Notes: generated by a model not told the origin, from the letters alone. DNA of 27,500 bases from Priapulus caudatus (GCF_000485595.1 NW_014577078.1:1405077-1432576), one strand, 5' to 3'. Shown: positions 13,701 to 21,999, counted from the stretch's first letter. Translations and numbers: made by a program.

Positions 13701-16700
13701 AAAACTCAATTTTGTGAACACAAAACTCAATTCTGTCAATCCTGTCCCACAAAACTCAATTTTGTGAACACAAAACTTCGTTTTGTTGCCAAAATATTAA
13801 GCAACGCATGTAAGATGTTTTTCTGTACAATGTTAGCCATTCGTTTACAGTTGCGTGGTGCCATATTTGGGCACAACAAATCGAGTTTTAGTGGAACCGG
13901 TCGACAGATTTTGAGTTTTTGTGTTTACAAACTGTGAGTGTTTGTAAGGTAGGATTGAAGAATTGAGTTATTTGGTTACAAAATTGAGTCTTGTGGAACA
14001 GGATGACAGAATTGAGTTTATTTGTGAACGGATTGGAACTCGATTTTGTTGCCAATTGGCACACGCATGTAAGAGGGCTACCATTGCAGTAAGAAGAAAC
14101 AAAAGGATGGCGACCATGGACGACATTTCTCAGGCAGTAGTTTCTGATTCAGCAATGGTAGCACTTCTTACATGCGTGTGCATATTTGGCGCACAAACGA
14201 TGTTTTGTGGAAACGGGTTCGACAGATTGATTTTTTTTACAAATTGAGTTTTGTGGGACAGGATTGACAGAATTGAGTTTTGTGTTCACACAATTGAGTT
14301 TTGTGGGACAGGATTGACAGAATTGAGTTTTGTGTTCACAAAATTGAGTTTTGTGGGACAGGATTGACAGAATTGAGTTTTGTGTTCACAAAACTCATTT
14401 TTGTCAAGTTTGTAGGTACAAAAATGCTTGTCCTGCATGGCGCCCCGTACTAGCCGGCCAGCCACACACTAGCATAGAAAACCAAGAGAAATGTAAATTT
14501 CCACACCCAATCGCGTCCAAGCGAACAATCAAGCAAACAATGCGAATTTGGTGTGGAAATTTACACATCCACTCCGCACACGCTGTTCAAACTTCCACAC
14601 GTGGAAAAAAATTAAACATGTGTGATATTTTCCACACAATCCAGATCGAGGGATTTTGCATCCGCACACGCGATGGCACAGCAAGTTCCACAGCGTGTGC
14701 GGCGGGCTTAATTAAGCATGCTATATGCACTGGCAGCAAGAACCAGTCCGCACCTGCAGCTACAGCACACACGCGGCCATTGACTATATATATACTGCTA
14801 TGTAGTATATATATAGTCAATGGCCGCGTGTGTGCTGTAGCTGCATGTGCGGACTGGTTCTTGCTGCCAGTGGCTATATGTTGTCAGAAATTCGTTGCAA
14901 AACTAAAAATTATACAACAAAGATATAAGCGCATATTTATTGTTAACGGAAGTAAAATACTAAAATGTAACAGACATTAAGCACATGTATTTTAATAGCA
15001 AGTTTTAACAAATTAAAGATTTTGAAATGTGCAATATTTAATGGGCTGTAAGCTTTGCATTTTTAGTAATGATATTATGTTTGTTCACTATAGCTGCCAT
15101 TTATCACCCGATATAGTAACACACGGAGATGTCACGAGATTACATTTGTGTTACAATATCATTATAACACAGGGTTGTTGTGTCCTACTACTATAGCTAT
15201 CTCTAATTACATATACCTGTCCTGCCGGCCTATATGCTTTGCTTAATTATACCCGGAATCATTGTAACGGCACCATGCACGTAACCTAGCTGTCACGCAG
15301 CTAGTGCACAGTTATCACAATATTGCAATTTTTCCCATCAGGTGTACTGCTAATTACTCTACCATTCTACTTTGTCTTTCAGGAGCCGCGGTTCTTCTAT
15401 TTCTTCGTTGGCCCGGCGATTCTGTTTGTTTTCGACAAGCTAACAAATGTTAGGCGACAAATGATGGAAATTCCATTATTGAAAGCCGAAGTGCTTCCAT
15501 CGGGTAGGCTTAATTTTAAAATTGTAGTTTCAGTCGTAAAGTACGTTAAATGTATATATATAATGTTCACCGAGGCGGTGTGAGGTTTGGAATTCTCCAA
15601 TCAAATATGTTTGCTACCGGCAACCTACTATACATGTGTTAGCTATGTATATTAGCTAGTATTACAAAGTAATACATCCTTAATCATACAGAACTAAAAA
15701 AAGAGAATTGCTGTCTGTTGACCTTGGGCTGAAAAGTGGACTTTAACCGAAGGGGTCACCTTATACAATATGATGACGACTTTTTGTCAGTGAGACAATT
15801 TTGGCATTTATTTTGTATACTGACAAGACTTGATTATCCTCAAGGTGTTGTATATAAATAGTTTGGCATAGCTATAGGTATTGGGAGTGGTAAATGGGCG
15901 TAAGATCTTTTAAGGACACATATAGCAATGGCAGCATATATCTAATGGTGACACAGTGCCGAATACAACCGCAAGCTCGGTAACCACTCTCACCATTCGT
16001 GCTTGCAGACGTAACACATCTTATATTTCACCGACCAAGGAACTTTGACTATCATTCTGGTCAGTGGGTACGAATTGCATGTTCTTCGTACGCTCCGAGC
16101 GAGTACCACCCATTCACACTCACGTCCGCTCCATACGAGGACACCTTGTCCGTACACGTGCGTGCCGTGGGACCGTGGACGTGGAAGCTACGGGAGGTGT
16201 TCGACCCCACAAACATCGGCAGAGGACCCTATCCAACTGTACGTGTACATTTGTCGGGTGATTAATTAAGCCGCAGGCATCGTGTAAACGGTTGACGAAT
16301 CGTATGTGAGCTCGCAACTTCCGCTAAAGTCAATGATAGATCGCAGTTAGAAAGTGCGCAACGCGTCGCTTCATTGTTAATTAAAAACAGAATGACATCC
16401 TAACATATAATGTGTTAATAATATGTTAATAATAATAATATGTTATCTTCTGCTTAAACCAGTTATCCACCAAATATGTTTAGGCATGTAGGCCCTACAT
16501 CACACCACGGCAACCATTTTCACGTCGTTGTGTGTCAATTTCGGATTCGACTTTCACACATTCCATTCAAAATAAACTTAGTGACGTTTTTACAGTTTTT
16601 CGATTTATGGAACATATACTATAGTCTCAAGTGATGTGTAATGCTAAAAAAACGTACTAATTTATGAAATAAGTTAATGTTAGCCTATAGTATAAGTTAT

Positions 16701-19261
16701 ATGATAAAATGCACGAGACCTCGCCATCATGGACTAATAACAACTTTCTAGACATATATGAGTGACGTTCTACCAACCAATCGAATTATAGTAAATAGAT
16801 CTGTTAATAAAACGAGGGCCTTCGTCAACGCCACGAATATCTTTTCCATATTTATGCAATAGTTTCGCTAATACGCGATAACCTACTGGTTGAGATGATT
16901 CAATTTTGTTTGGCATTTATACAGCTCTATATCGATGGTCCGTACGGAGAGGGTACACAAGACTGGGACAAATATGAAGTGACCATCTTGATAGGTGGCG
17001 GTAATGGCGTCATACCTTTCGTCTCGGTGCTAAAGGATCTTGCCGAAAGAACCAGCCAGAATATCGGCGTCGCCTGTAAAAAGGTACGGATTTCTATTTT
17101 CAACGTGTTCTATAAACGGATATATCTACAGTCCAAGCAGGGTTCATGAGGAAATTATCCTAATGTTGATATTACTACTGCATGTGCTCTTGCCACTGGA
17201 GTTGTCCGCATGTGAACCATGTATATCTTGAATAATTTACTCTAACGTACCTACGTTTTTTTTTTACAGTTCTGCAAATTGTACTCCGTTGTTCACGTTC
17301 GGTTGGTCTTGATTTATTGCTTCTATTCAGGTGTACTTCATCTGGATAGCGCAAAGCCATCGTCAGTTCGAGTGGTTAATAGACATGCTGCGAGAAATCG
17401 AAGACGTCGACAAACAGAACATCATAAAGCTTCGAATCTTCATCACCGAGTTTGTGCAGAACTTTGACATCCGCACTAGCATGTTGGTAAGTAGTTTGCA
17501 GTTTTTACCGTCCAGACTCGTATACCTCATGACACATATTGCTCGCGTCTACCCGAGGAGGATTTGCCATGTTTGAATTTTACACATCGCGCGTACGCGA
17601 CTAGTATATTTAACTGTCACTTGTACACGGAGTCTTATAATAGATTACATTGCGTAGATATTATCAGGTCAATGCTATCCGCAGTAATACGTAGCTTTAT
17701 GGGCACTGAACCTCTTGCTTCTCTCCCCCTTTCTAGTTGGGTGTGTTACTTCCTTATGTTAACCCTAAGCGTATCTCTGCATCTCTCCTTACTCTCTGCG
17801 TTAATTACTTACATTATCGCCTACGCAATAGGCGCACGCAATTATATAAAGATATATATCTCATATTCTTCTCACAATAGTCTCGTATGACATCTAATAT
17901 GTAAAATGTAAAATAAATGTGTATGGTAAACTCATAACATATGTTAGGCTAACAGAAATTTTTATACATAATACTCTTTCTCTTGCAATCCTCCGCAGTA
18001 TACGTACTCAGCGTGTAACAGTGTCTCTCCTGTTTCGCTCGCAGTACATCTGCGAGAAGCATTTCCAGCGTTTCTCCAGTCGCAGCATGTTTACTGGTCT
18101 ACGTGGATTTACACATTTCGGAAGGCCAAACTTCTCCGCTTTGTTCTCCAGCATACAAAGGACGCACCTAATGGTATGTACACACTGCCGGAGGTCTTAA
18201 CATTAGTCTTATCATTCACCGTTCATCGACCTTTAACGTTGATAGAAACCTTGTAAAGTTACAAGAATGCGGAATCCAGGCAGGTTTTCGGATAACTATA
18301 CGATATGCTAGACTTCTTCGTGATTATTAAGCTACGATGAAAAGATCACAATTCCACAACAAATTACAATTTTATTGCTATTATATTTCATATCGATTAG
18401 TAAAATTTACGTTTTTTATTAAAAACACTTCTGAAACACTACTTGTCAGAAGTTGTCTCCCCAGCGATTACCAAAAGGCGATTTTTCTATTATTTTTGAT
18501 ATTTTGATGAGCCATGCCGCTCATGTCTTGTGTTTCTGTGCTGAATAATGTCTTGCAGTGCTGAATAAAAACGTGATCATGCCGCTTCTTTCATCAATTA
18601 GTATTTATGCGTGATTAACTATTATTATATGTATACATTCCCGTCATGTACAATAGTTTTGTGATCGATTACTTACCAATCAGCAGCTTGCGGCAGCATA
18701 TTACCATGTTCCTGTTATCGTAAGTTTTCTCGTAACTGCGATGCGTTTCTATTAAATTGACTACGTCACGAATTTTCTATGATGTATTTTGTAAACAATT
18801 TGTTGCCATTTTTTTACATTAAAAGTAAGTACTAACGGGACTAAATGTATCGTCAAATTCTTACCCGATAAGATTGTTTCTTAACTAGTTAAAAATCCAA
18901 AAAACCTGGATGATTTGATATTATGATCCTGACATTAGTTGCTTGCTATGGGCTATGTATGAGTCACGAGTGTTTGTTTACATCGAACAATATAGTAAAA
19001 TAGGAAGTATAATGCAGCAATTTAACCATAAAAAGTTAACAAAATTACTTAAATTTTGTGAAAAAGTGGAAATATTTTTTTCATGTTTACTATTTACGGT
19101 GACGTAATCACTTTAACACCCCTAGCGTAATCATTGGTCAAAAATATTACCTCAGCAGTAATATTAGTACAATGTTTCTGACAACTGGCCCAAGAGAACT
19201 CAGTCGATGCAGTTGTTGTGGTAGTGATGCGGGTAGAGCAGTACAGCTTAATAACAGCATG

Positions 19262-19304
<43 letters not shown>

Positions 19305-21194
19305 AATGGTAATGACGCTAGTGAAGAAGTATAATAACAATTTTAACATTATTATTATTATTATCATTATTACTATTATCATTATTATTTCCAAAGTGGA
19401 TCACGGCATTAGCGGGTGGCTTCTGGGTTGACCCTGTCCCAACCTGGGACATAGGGATTCAATCAATAATTTTTCGCAGGATATGTGCTGTTCCCAGTAG
19501 TGCGATTTTCTGCACTTCTTGGGCAGTGTGGTGGCCAGGGAGTTCCTTAAGGTTCTTCTCAAAACCATTCTTTATAGAGCCAAGGGCTCCAACCACCACT
19601 GATACAATTCTCGTCTTAGTATTCCACATCCTCCTAATTTCGATCTCCAGATCTTTGTACTTGGTGAGTTTGTCTCTTTCCTTCACCATGATGTTAGTAT
19701 CATCTGGTACGGCTACGTCAATCAGCAGGCATCGTTTTTCTTTCTTGTTGTGGAGCACTATATCACGGCGGTTTGCATGTATCGTGCGAACTGTCTGCAC
19801 GGCCATATCCCACATTATGGTAGTATCTCCGATGTTGGTAACTGGTCTCGGAGTATGTTCATACCACTTGTCGGGTACTTGCTCACCAAGTTCACTGCAG
19901 ATTGACCAGGGCAGATAGCTGGCTACCTTGTTATGGCGATTTATGTACTCGGCTGGGGCCAGCACTGTGCATCCGGCGATGATGTGGCTGATGGTCTCTT
20001 CTGCTTTGCTGCACATTCTGCACTTGCTGTTGACCTGTTGCTTGAGGTTGTTGCGTTGATGGTATCTGATGTTGAGTGCTTGGTCTTGGGCTGCACTGAT
20101 CAGGTTTTCTGTCTCCCGCTTGAGCCCGGAACTACTCAGCCAGGCAACGCTTGCAGTCTTGTCGACAAATGGCCTGTCGAGGCTCTTGTAGAATCTTCCA
20201 TGCAAAGGCTTGTTTTTCAATACCTCGATCTTCGCTGCTTCTATATTGGCCTTCAGTCTCTGCTTTGTTGAGGATTGGCTGGTGGGCTAAGGAGACAAGT
20301 ATTTGGCTTTGATTTATTTAATCTCGCGTAAGAGAGCGTGCTTTGATTTTTTTCCAGACTGATGGATTTTGATAAGCTTTGTAAATTTGTCTTCCTTAAG
20401 CCCGGCGCACACGTGAGTTATTTTACTCAAGTAAAATGACGCATGAGTCAAATTACTCAACGAAAGTCCGCCGCACACCTGAGTAAAATGACGCATGCGT
20501 CAAATTACTCAACGAAAATACGCCGCACAGTGACGTTTACTTGAGTAAAATAACTCACGTGTGCGCCGGGCTTTAAGCTCGATGTAGTCGCCTAGACCTA
20601 CAATGGCAGTGTTGTACGCAGACATCAGTTCAATGAGACCACGACCACCATTTTGCCTCTTGATGTACAGTCGCTATACATCCGCTTTTAGGTAATGGAG
20701 ACCGTGCATGCATGGTTAGTAGCTTTCTTGTCTTGCGATCCATCTTTTCGATATCTGATCGCAACTAGTTGATCACCCCGAAGCTGTACACGGGGACTGG
20801 GAGTGCCAGGCTATTGATCGCTGTTATCTTATTTTTGAGCAGAGCTCAGACTTGAGAACTAGGCGAACTCGGCGATAGTACTCCTTAGCAATGTTCTCCT
20901 TCATCTTTGCATGCTGAATACCATCCCTTTCGTCTACACCAAGATATTTGTAGGTGTCCTCTTGGTTCAGACTTTGTAGGGCCGTCTTCTCATCAAGCTT
21001 TTTACTAGCTTACCACTTTTTAAGATTGCGGTTGCACACTTTTCCAAGCCGAACTGCATTTTGATGTCATCACTGAATGCTTAACTGTTACCAAGGCCTG
21101 CTCCAGCTCATATTCGTTCTTGGTGAACAGTTTAAGGTCATCCATGTAGAGCAGGTGGCTGATGGTGTTGTGTTTATCGACTGTATATATTTAT

Positions 21195-21229
<35 letters not shown>

Positions 21230-21543
21230 GCATATGTTAGAGTTTAGTAAAGAGCCCCATTCTTTTTAATTTTTGAGAAAAGTTACAAATTAACCTAGCT
21301 GTTATCGGCACCTACAATACCTAGTGTGTACGGCCGCCGGCACTGTCACGTACCCGGGTGTCACGCTCGATTGCCACCCACGTCGCATTAAACATGTTTT
21401 GCGGTCTTTTTCAGGTACCGAAAGTCGGTGTGTTTAGCTGTGGGCCGAGCTCTCTTAATAACAGCGTGGCGAAAACGTGTGACACACTTAATCGCATGGG
21501 CAGAATACCCTATCTCATTCACCAATACGAGAAGCTTGGCTAG
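496..21543 (+). CDS. DUOX: Dual oxidase (DUOX), complete spliced gene, 29 predicted coding exons
   Basis: NADPH-dependent, calcium-activated membrane oxidase that releases H2O2 outside the cell. I spliced it by eye from GT-AG sites and similarity to the family. Exons: 496-538, 1438-1518, 1788-1949, 2202-2398, 2777-2987, 3977-4143, 4302-4362, 4605-4701, 5216-5400, 5594-5769, 6225-6412, 6793-6911, 7160-7297, 7982-8137, 8403-8608, 9085-9270, 9520-9730, 10075-10168, 10512-10690, 10990-11184, 11454-11684, 12634-12777, 13281-13441, 15383-15503, 16009-16238, 16925-17083, 17331-17486, 18045-18173, 21415-21543. All phases match and the sum is 4512 bases (1503 residues plus TAG), the usual DUOX length. 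Domain order and motifs (FRYGHT, two EF loops, [18 protein letters not shown]) are diagnostic. No internal stop or broken splice site is seen, so it looks functional. Exon 1 and the exon 15 acceptor are the least certain parts. A DUOXA maturation-factor gene is not visible in this window. Confidence 0.95.
582..734. repeat. (AT)n-(GT)n-(AT)n-(CA)n compound microsatellite, DUOX intron 1
   Basis: An AT run from 582, then GT, then AT again, then a CA/CG-rich run to about 734. It generates long false open frames on both strands. The rest of intron 1 (735-1437) is ordinary AT-rich sequence with no gene or RNA I can recognise. Confidence 0.9.
1438..6911 (+). CDS. DUOX: DUOX exons 2-12: haem-peroxidase-like ectodomain
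   Basis: Residues about 15-562 form the extracellular peroxidase homology domain. It begins at [18 protein letters not shown], the standard DUOX start. Conserved pieces follow: [12 protein letters not shown] (exon 5), [13 protein letters not shown] (exon 8, His330 at the proximal haem position), [12 protein letters not shown] (exon 9), [19 protein letters not shown] (exon 10) and [10 protein letters not shown] (exon 11). The distal motif GQxxDHD of true peroxidases is replaced by GQYVSFE (97-102), so the distal His and the haem-linking Asp are absent. The HNRLATE-type motif reads HNYLAER (255-261). Such losses are usual in DUOX proteins, so peroxidase activity cannot be assumed. In the family this domain shapes the release of H2O2 rather than superoxide. 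Confidence 0.93.
2092..2142. repeat. CGT/CAC trinucleotide-like repeat, DUOX intron 3
   Basis: A degenerate run of CGTCGTCAC-type triplets just upstream of the exon 4 acceptor. It produces a Thr-rich false frame on the minus strand. Confidence 0.75.
3135..3271. repeat. (GATA)n tetranucleotide microsatellite, DUOX intron 5
   Basis: About 135 bases of GATA/TAGA units with scattered substitutions. On the minus strand it reads as an LSIYLSIY-type false frame. The rest of intron 5 (3272-3976) shows a short CA-rich patch near 3885-3940 and nothing else. Confidence 0.93.
5852..5899. repeat. (AAT)n-(ATT)n inverted microsatellite, DUOX intron 10
   Basis: A run of AAT units flows directly into a run of ATT units, so the tract can fold on itself. 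It lies in the 455-base intron 10, where nothing else is recognisable. Confidence 0.85.
7010..7113. repeat. (TAATA)n pentanucleotide microsatellite, DUOX intron 12
   Basis: About 20 nearly perfect copies of a 5-base unit fill roughly 40 percent of the 248-base intron 12, ending about 45 bases before the exon 13 acceptor. Confidence 0.93.
7160..9270 (+). CDS. DUOX: DUOX exons 13-16: first transmembrane helix and PH-like segment
   Basis: Exon 13 ends the ectodomain with a Cys-containing linker and enters a hydrophobic helix (about residues 595-617) continued in exon 14, followed by the basic stop-transfer stretch RIRQYKRNR. Exons 15-16 encode the segment KVQIKLGPD...VLREFDVK...CEYDLILQFDS, matching the PH-like region that follows the first helix in DUOX. 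It lies on the cytosolic side. Exon 15 has two in-phase acceptors: I chose 8403, which has a pyrimidine-rich tract, over 8373, which follows AAT repeats. Use of 8373 would add 10 residues. Confidence 0.88.
7676..7929. repeat. (CA)n and (TA)n microsatellites, DUOX intron 13
   Basis: A CA-repeat tract (about 7676-7804) is followed after about 45 bases by a long TA tract (about 7847-7929). Together they make up much of intron 13 (7298-7981) and create His/Thr-rich and Tyr/Ile-rich false frames. Confidence 0.93.
8280..8366. repeat. (GAT)n-(AAT)n microsatellite, DUOX intron 14
   Basis: Some sixteen GAT triplets are followed by AAT triplets and end only a few bases before the upstream candidate acceptor of exon 15 (8373). 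The repeat leaves that acceptor without a pyrimidine tract. Confidence 0.93.
9520..10690 (+). CDS. DUOX: DUOX exons 17-19: calcium-binding EF-hand module
   Basis: The cytosolic regulatory module. EF-hand 1 is the 12-residue loop [12 protein letters not shown] (840-851), with acidic residues at positions 1 and 3, Asn at 5, Gly at 6 and Glu at 12. EF-hand 2 is [12 protein letters not shown] (876-887), with Asp at 1 and 3, Ser at 5, Gly at 6 and Glu at 12. Both look able to bind calcium. Exon 19 carries the third, degenerate hand ([12 protein letters not shown]), typical of [24 protein letters not shown] just before EF1 is a family signature. The linker from here to the next helix is shorter than in human DUOX. 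Confidence 0.94.
10727..10805. repeat. (AAC)n microsatellite, DUOX intron 19
   Basis: AAC/CAA triplets, nearly pure in the middle, grade into CAG at the right end. They occupy about a quarter of intron 19 (10691-10989). Confidence 0.92.
10990..13441 (+). CDS. DUOX: DUOX exons 20-23: ferric-reductase transmembrane core with haem histidines
   Basis: Membrane electron wire of the NOX family. Helices are visible at about residues 996-1013, 1036-1058, 1082-1108, 1141-1160 and 1172-1191. The four haem-ligand histidines are retained with exact spacing. His1083 (DFHR) and His1097 (VIHCIGH) are 14 apart, as are H101 and H115 of NOX2. His1176 (THHL) and His1189 (IIIHSS) are 13 apart, as are H209 and H222 of NOX2. 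[12 protein letters not shown] and the YxTVPGITG junction between exons 22 and 23 are family signatures. Exon 23 ends in phase 0 before a 1.9-kb repeat-filled intron. Confidence 0.95.
11685..12633. other. DUOX intron 21, no gene seen
   Basis: A 949-base intron. It contains an AT-rich dinucleotide patch at about 12108-12172, just after which the sequence turns GC-richer (12175-12220). No coding exon, RNA gene or bounded element could be recognised. Confidence 0.6.
13574..14447. mobile_element. Foldback / Tc1-mariner-style MITE in DUOX intron 23
   Basis: The element begins CGGGGCGCCATGCAGGACA and ends with its reverse complement, a terminal inverted repeat of about 19 bases, flanked on both sides by TA (13572-13573 and 14448-14449). 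The left part (about 13600-13790) is built from copies of CACAAAACTCAATTCTGTC-type units. The right part (about 14230-14400) holds the same units inverted. A second inverted pair sits near 14060-14195 (arms containing CGCATGTAAGA and its complement). No transposase is present, so any movement depended on an enzyme elsewhere. The TA flanks suggest Tc1/mariner mobilisation but fit is by inspection only. Confidence 0.75.
14492..14702. repeat. Nested inverted repeats between two transposons
   Basis: Two separate inverted pairs are visible. One is TGTAAATTTCCACACC (14492-14507) with its exact complement (14550-14565). The other is CCGCACACGCTG (14574-14585) with its complement (14691-14702). TTCCACAC recurs several times. 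This may be an older, degraded element, but no clear ends or target duplication were found. Confidence 0.5.
14728..14872. mobile_element. hAT-like MITE: 145-bp near-perfect palindrome with 8-bp target duplication
   Basis: Starts CACTGGCAGCAAGAACC and ends with the reverse complement. The two arms of about 67 bases differ at one visible position and are separated by a loop of about 10 bases inside a TATATA stretch. The flanks carry the identical octamer GCTATATG (14720-14727 and 14873-14880). An 8-base duplication is the hallmark of hAT-superfamily insertion. Near-perfect arms argue for a recent insertion or strong homogenisation. It has no coding capacity and lies in DUOX intron 23. Confidence 0.88.
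15383..16238 (+). CDS. DUOX: DUOX exons 24-25: last helix and FAD-binding domain
   Basis: Exon 24 completes the last membrane helix (about 1200-1216) and ends with [12 protein letters not shown], the entry to the ferredoxin-reductase-like FAD domain. Exon 25 contains the flavin-binding signature HPFTLTSAP (1270-1278), preceded by [10 protein letters not shown] and followed by [15 protein letters not shown], all intact. This domain sits in the cytosol and receives hydride from NADPH. Exon 25 ends in phase 0 at PYPT, and exon 26 continues with [10 protein letters not shown]. Confidence 0.95.
15504..16008. other. DUOX intron 24, no gene seen
   Basis: A 505-base AT-rich intron with no repeat array, RNA gene or element that I can recognise. 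Confidence 0.6.
16239..16924. other. DUOX intron 25, no gene seen
   Basis: A 686-base AT-rich intron. A short AATAAT patch near 16415-16440 is the only repeat noted. Confidence 0.6.
16925..21543 (+). CDS. DUOX: DUOX exons 26-29: NADPH-binding domain and C-terminus
   Basis: Exon 26 carries [10 protein letters not shown] and the pyrophosphate loop GGGNGVIPF (1337-1345). Exon 27 has [16 protein letters not shown]. Exon 28 has YICEKHFQ and [13 protein letters not shown]. Exon 29, after a 3.2-kb intron, has [14 protein letters not shown] and ends ...HQYEKLG before TAG at 21541. Frame and fold markers are intact, but several nucleotide-contact positions differ from the family: GGGIGVTPF is here [15 protein letters not shown] is WIAQSH, SCGPPG is SCGPSS, and the usual terminal Phe (YENF) is replaced by Leu-Gly. 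The activity of this domain is therefore the main uncertainty. The splice sites are good, so I do not call it a pseudogene. Confidence 0.92.
17487..18044. other. DUOX intron 27, no gene seen
   Basis: A 558-base intron. An open frame runs through part of it but shows no similarity to any family I know, and it is not needed to join exons 27 and 28. Confidence 0.6.
18174..19260. other. First part of DUOX intron 28, no gene seen
   Basis: AT-rich intronic sequence without recognisable coding exon, RNA or bounded repeat. It leads into the GAT microsatellite and the antisense LINE relic. Confidence 0.6.
19261..19392. repeat. (GAT)n and (ATT)n microsatellites at the 3' end of the LINE relic
   Basis: A pure GAT run (about 19261-19303) and an ATT/ATC-type run (about 19345-19392). 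The second lies just beyond the 3' side of the antisense retrotransposon frame and may derive from its simple-repeat tail. Confidence 0.85.
19459..21190 (-). pseudogene. Decayed non-LTR retrotransposon (reverse transcriptase and C-terminal endonuclease-like part)
   Basis: Read on the minus strand, the 5' end is lost in an ATT repeat. The first recognisable piece is [20 protein letters not shown] (YMDD codons at 21148-21137), the catalytic palm motif of a reverse transcriptase. QMQ-type sequence and [19 protein letters not shown] follow, then a stretch ending [19 protein letters not shown]. Frame shifts and stops separate these. The last 253 codons (20220-19459) remain open. They hold a CCHC knuckle ([18 protein letters not shown]), then KWYEH, and an RRDIV...[10 protein letters not shown] segment that resembles the PD-(D/E)XK endonuclease at the C-terminus of R2/R4-type elements. 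It is antisense to DUOX, inside intron 28. Clade assignment is tentative. Confidence 0.85.
20400..20572. mobile_element. piggyBac-style MITE inserted at TTAA inside the LINE relic
   Basis: A 173-base element with terminal inverted repeats of about 38 bases (starting GCCCGGCGCACACGTGAG), flanked by TTAA on both sides (20396-20399 and 20573-20576). Its interior is a tandem pair of a roughly 50-base unit containing GTAAAATGACGCATG and CAAATTACTCAACGAAA. One unit includes the perfect palindrome GACGCATGCGTC. Removing the element and one TTAA joins the LINE frame as ...[13 protein letters not shown]..., so the insertion came after the LINE. No coding capacity. Confidence 0.87.
21196..21230. repeat. 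(ATT)n microsatellite
   Basis: Short run of ATT triplets that marks the 5' truncation point of the antisense LINE relic, about 185 bases before DUOX exon 29. Confidence 0.85.
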
Positions 21544-21835
21544 CCAGCTGTCGCAGAGCCCGTACGGACAACGGTATAGAGTGCTTGCAAAATCGAGCTG
21601 TAGCCTGATACGTTATCAATGCCGAGTGTATACTATTGTAGAATAATTAGAGAGTTCGGGTAAATATGCATGCACTGCAACTGTGTACGTAAAGCGCTTT
21701 TAATCTAACCTGGCTAGCGTAGAAATGTAATTAGGTAAAAGTGCGTTTAAATATCATTTCAACGAGAGTAACCGGCCGTTAAATAGGAAACATGCATCAC
21801 TGCAGACGACATGTAACAGTAAACGTTTTCGGCAA

Positions 21836-21860
21836 TATATATATATATATATATATATAT

Positions 21861-21890
<30 letters not shown>
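21836..21890. repeat. (AT)n microsatellite in the probable DUOX 3' UTR
   Basis: About 55 bases of alternating AT with one TTATTA interruption, lying between the DUOX stop codon and the first candidate polyadenylation signal. Confidence 0.9.
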
Positions 21891-21892
<2 letters not shown>

Positions 21893-21991
21893 AGAACAAT
21901 CATTGTGTTAGCTAGCCAATCACGAAGGCACACTTCCCGATCGATCTATAACTGAAACATGACGTCAAAACAAATCGAAGATCATTACGCC

Positions 21992-21997
21992 AATAAA
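21992..21997 (+). terminator. Candidate DUOX polyadenylation signal AATAAA
   Basis: First canonical AATAAA after the stop codon, about 450 bases downstream, followed at once by GTGTGATC. A second AATAAATAAA at 23004 follows a TG-rich stretch and could serve a longer 3' UTR. The hexamer is common in AT-rich DNA, so this is only a candidate. Confidence 0.45.
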
Positions 21998-21999
21998 GT

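Noticed and set aside
14351-14980. 209-codon open frame on the plus strand
   Set aside because: It runs through the end of the foldback element and both arms of the hAT-like palindrome. Openness follows from the repeats, and the protein has no family likeness.
19526-20271. Two plus-strand open frames (130 and 112 codons) opposite the LINE relic
   Set aside because: They are antisense shadows of the 253-codon minus-strand retrotransposon frame.
496-21543. DUOX as a processed or decayed pseudogene because of its NADPH-site changes
   Set aside because: All introns are present, every exon is open, all junction phases agree and most motifs are intact.
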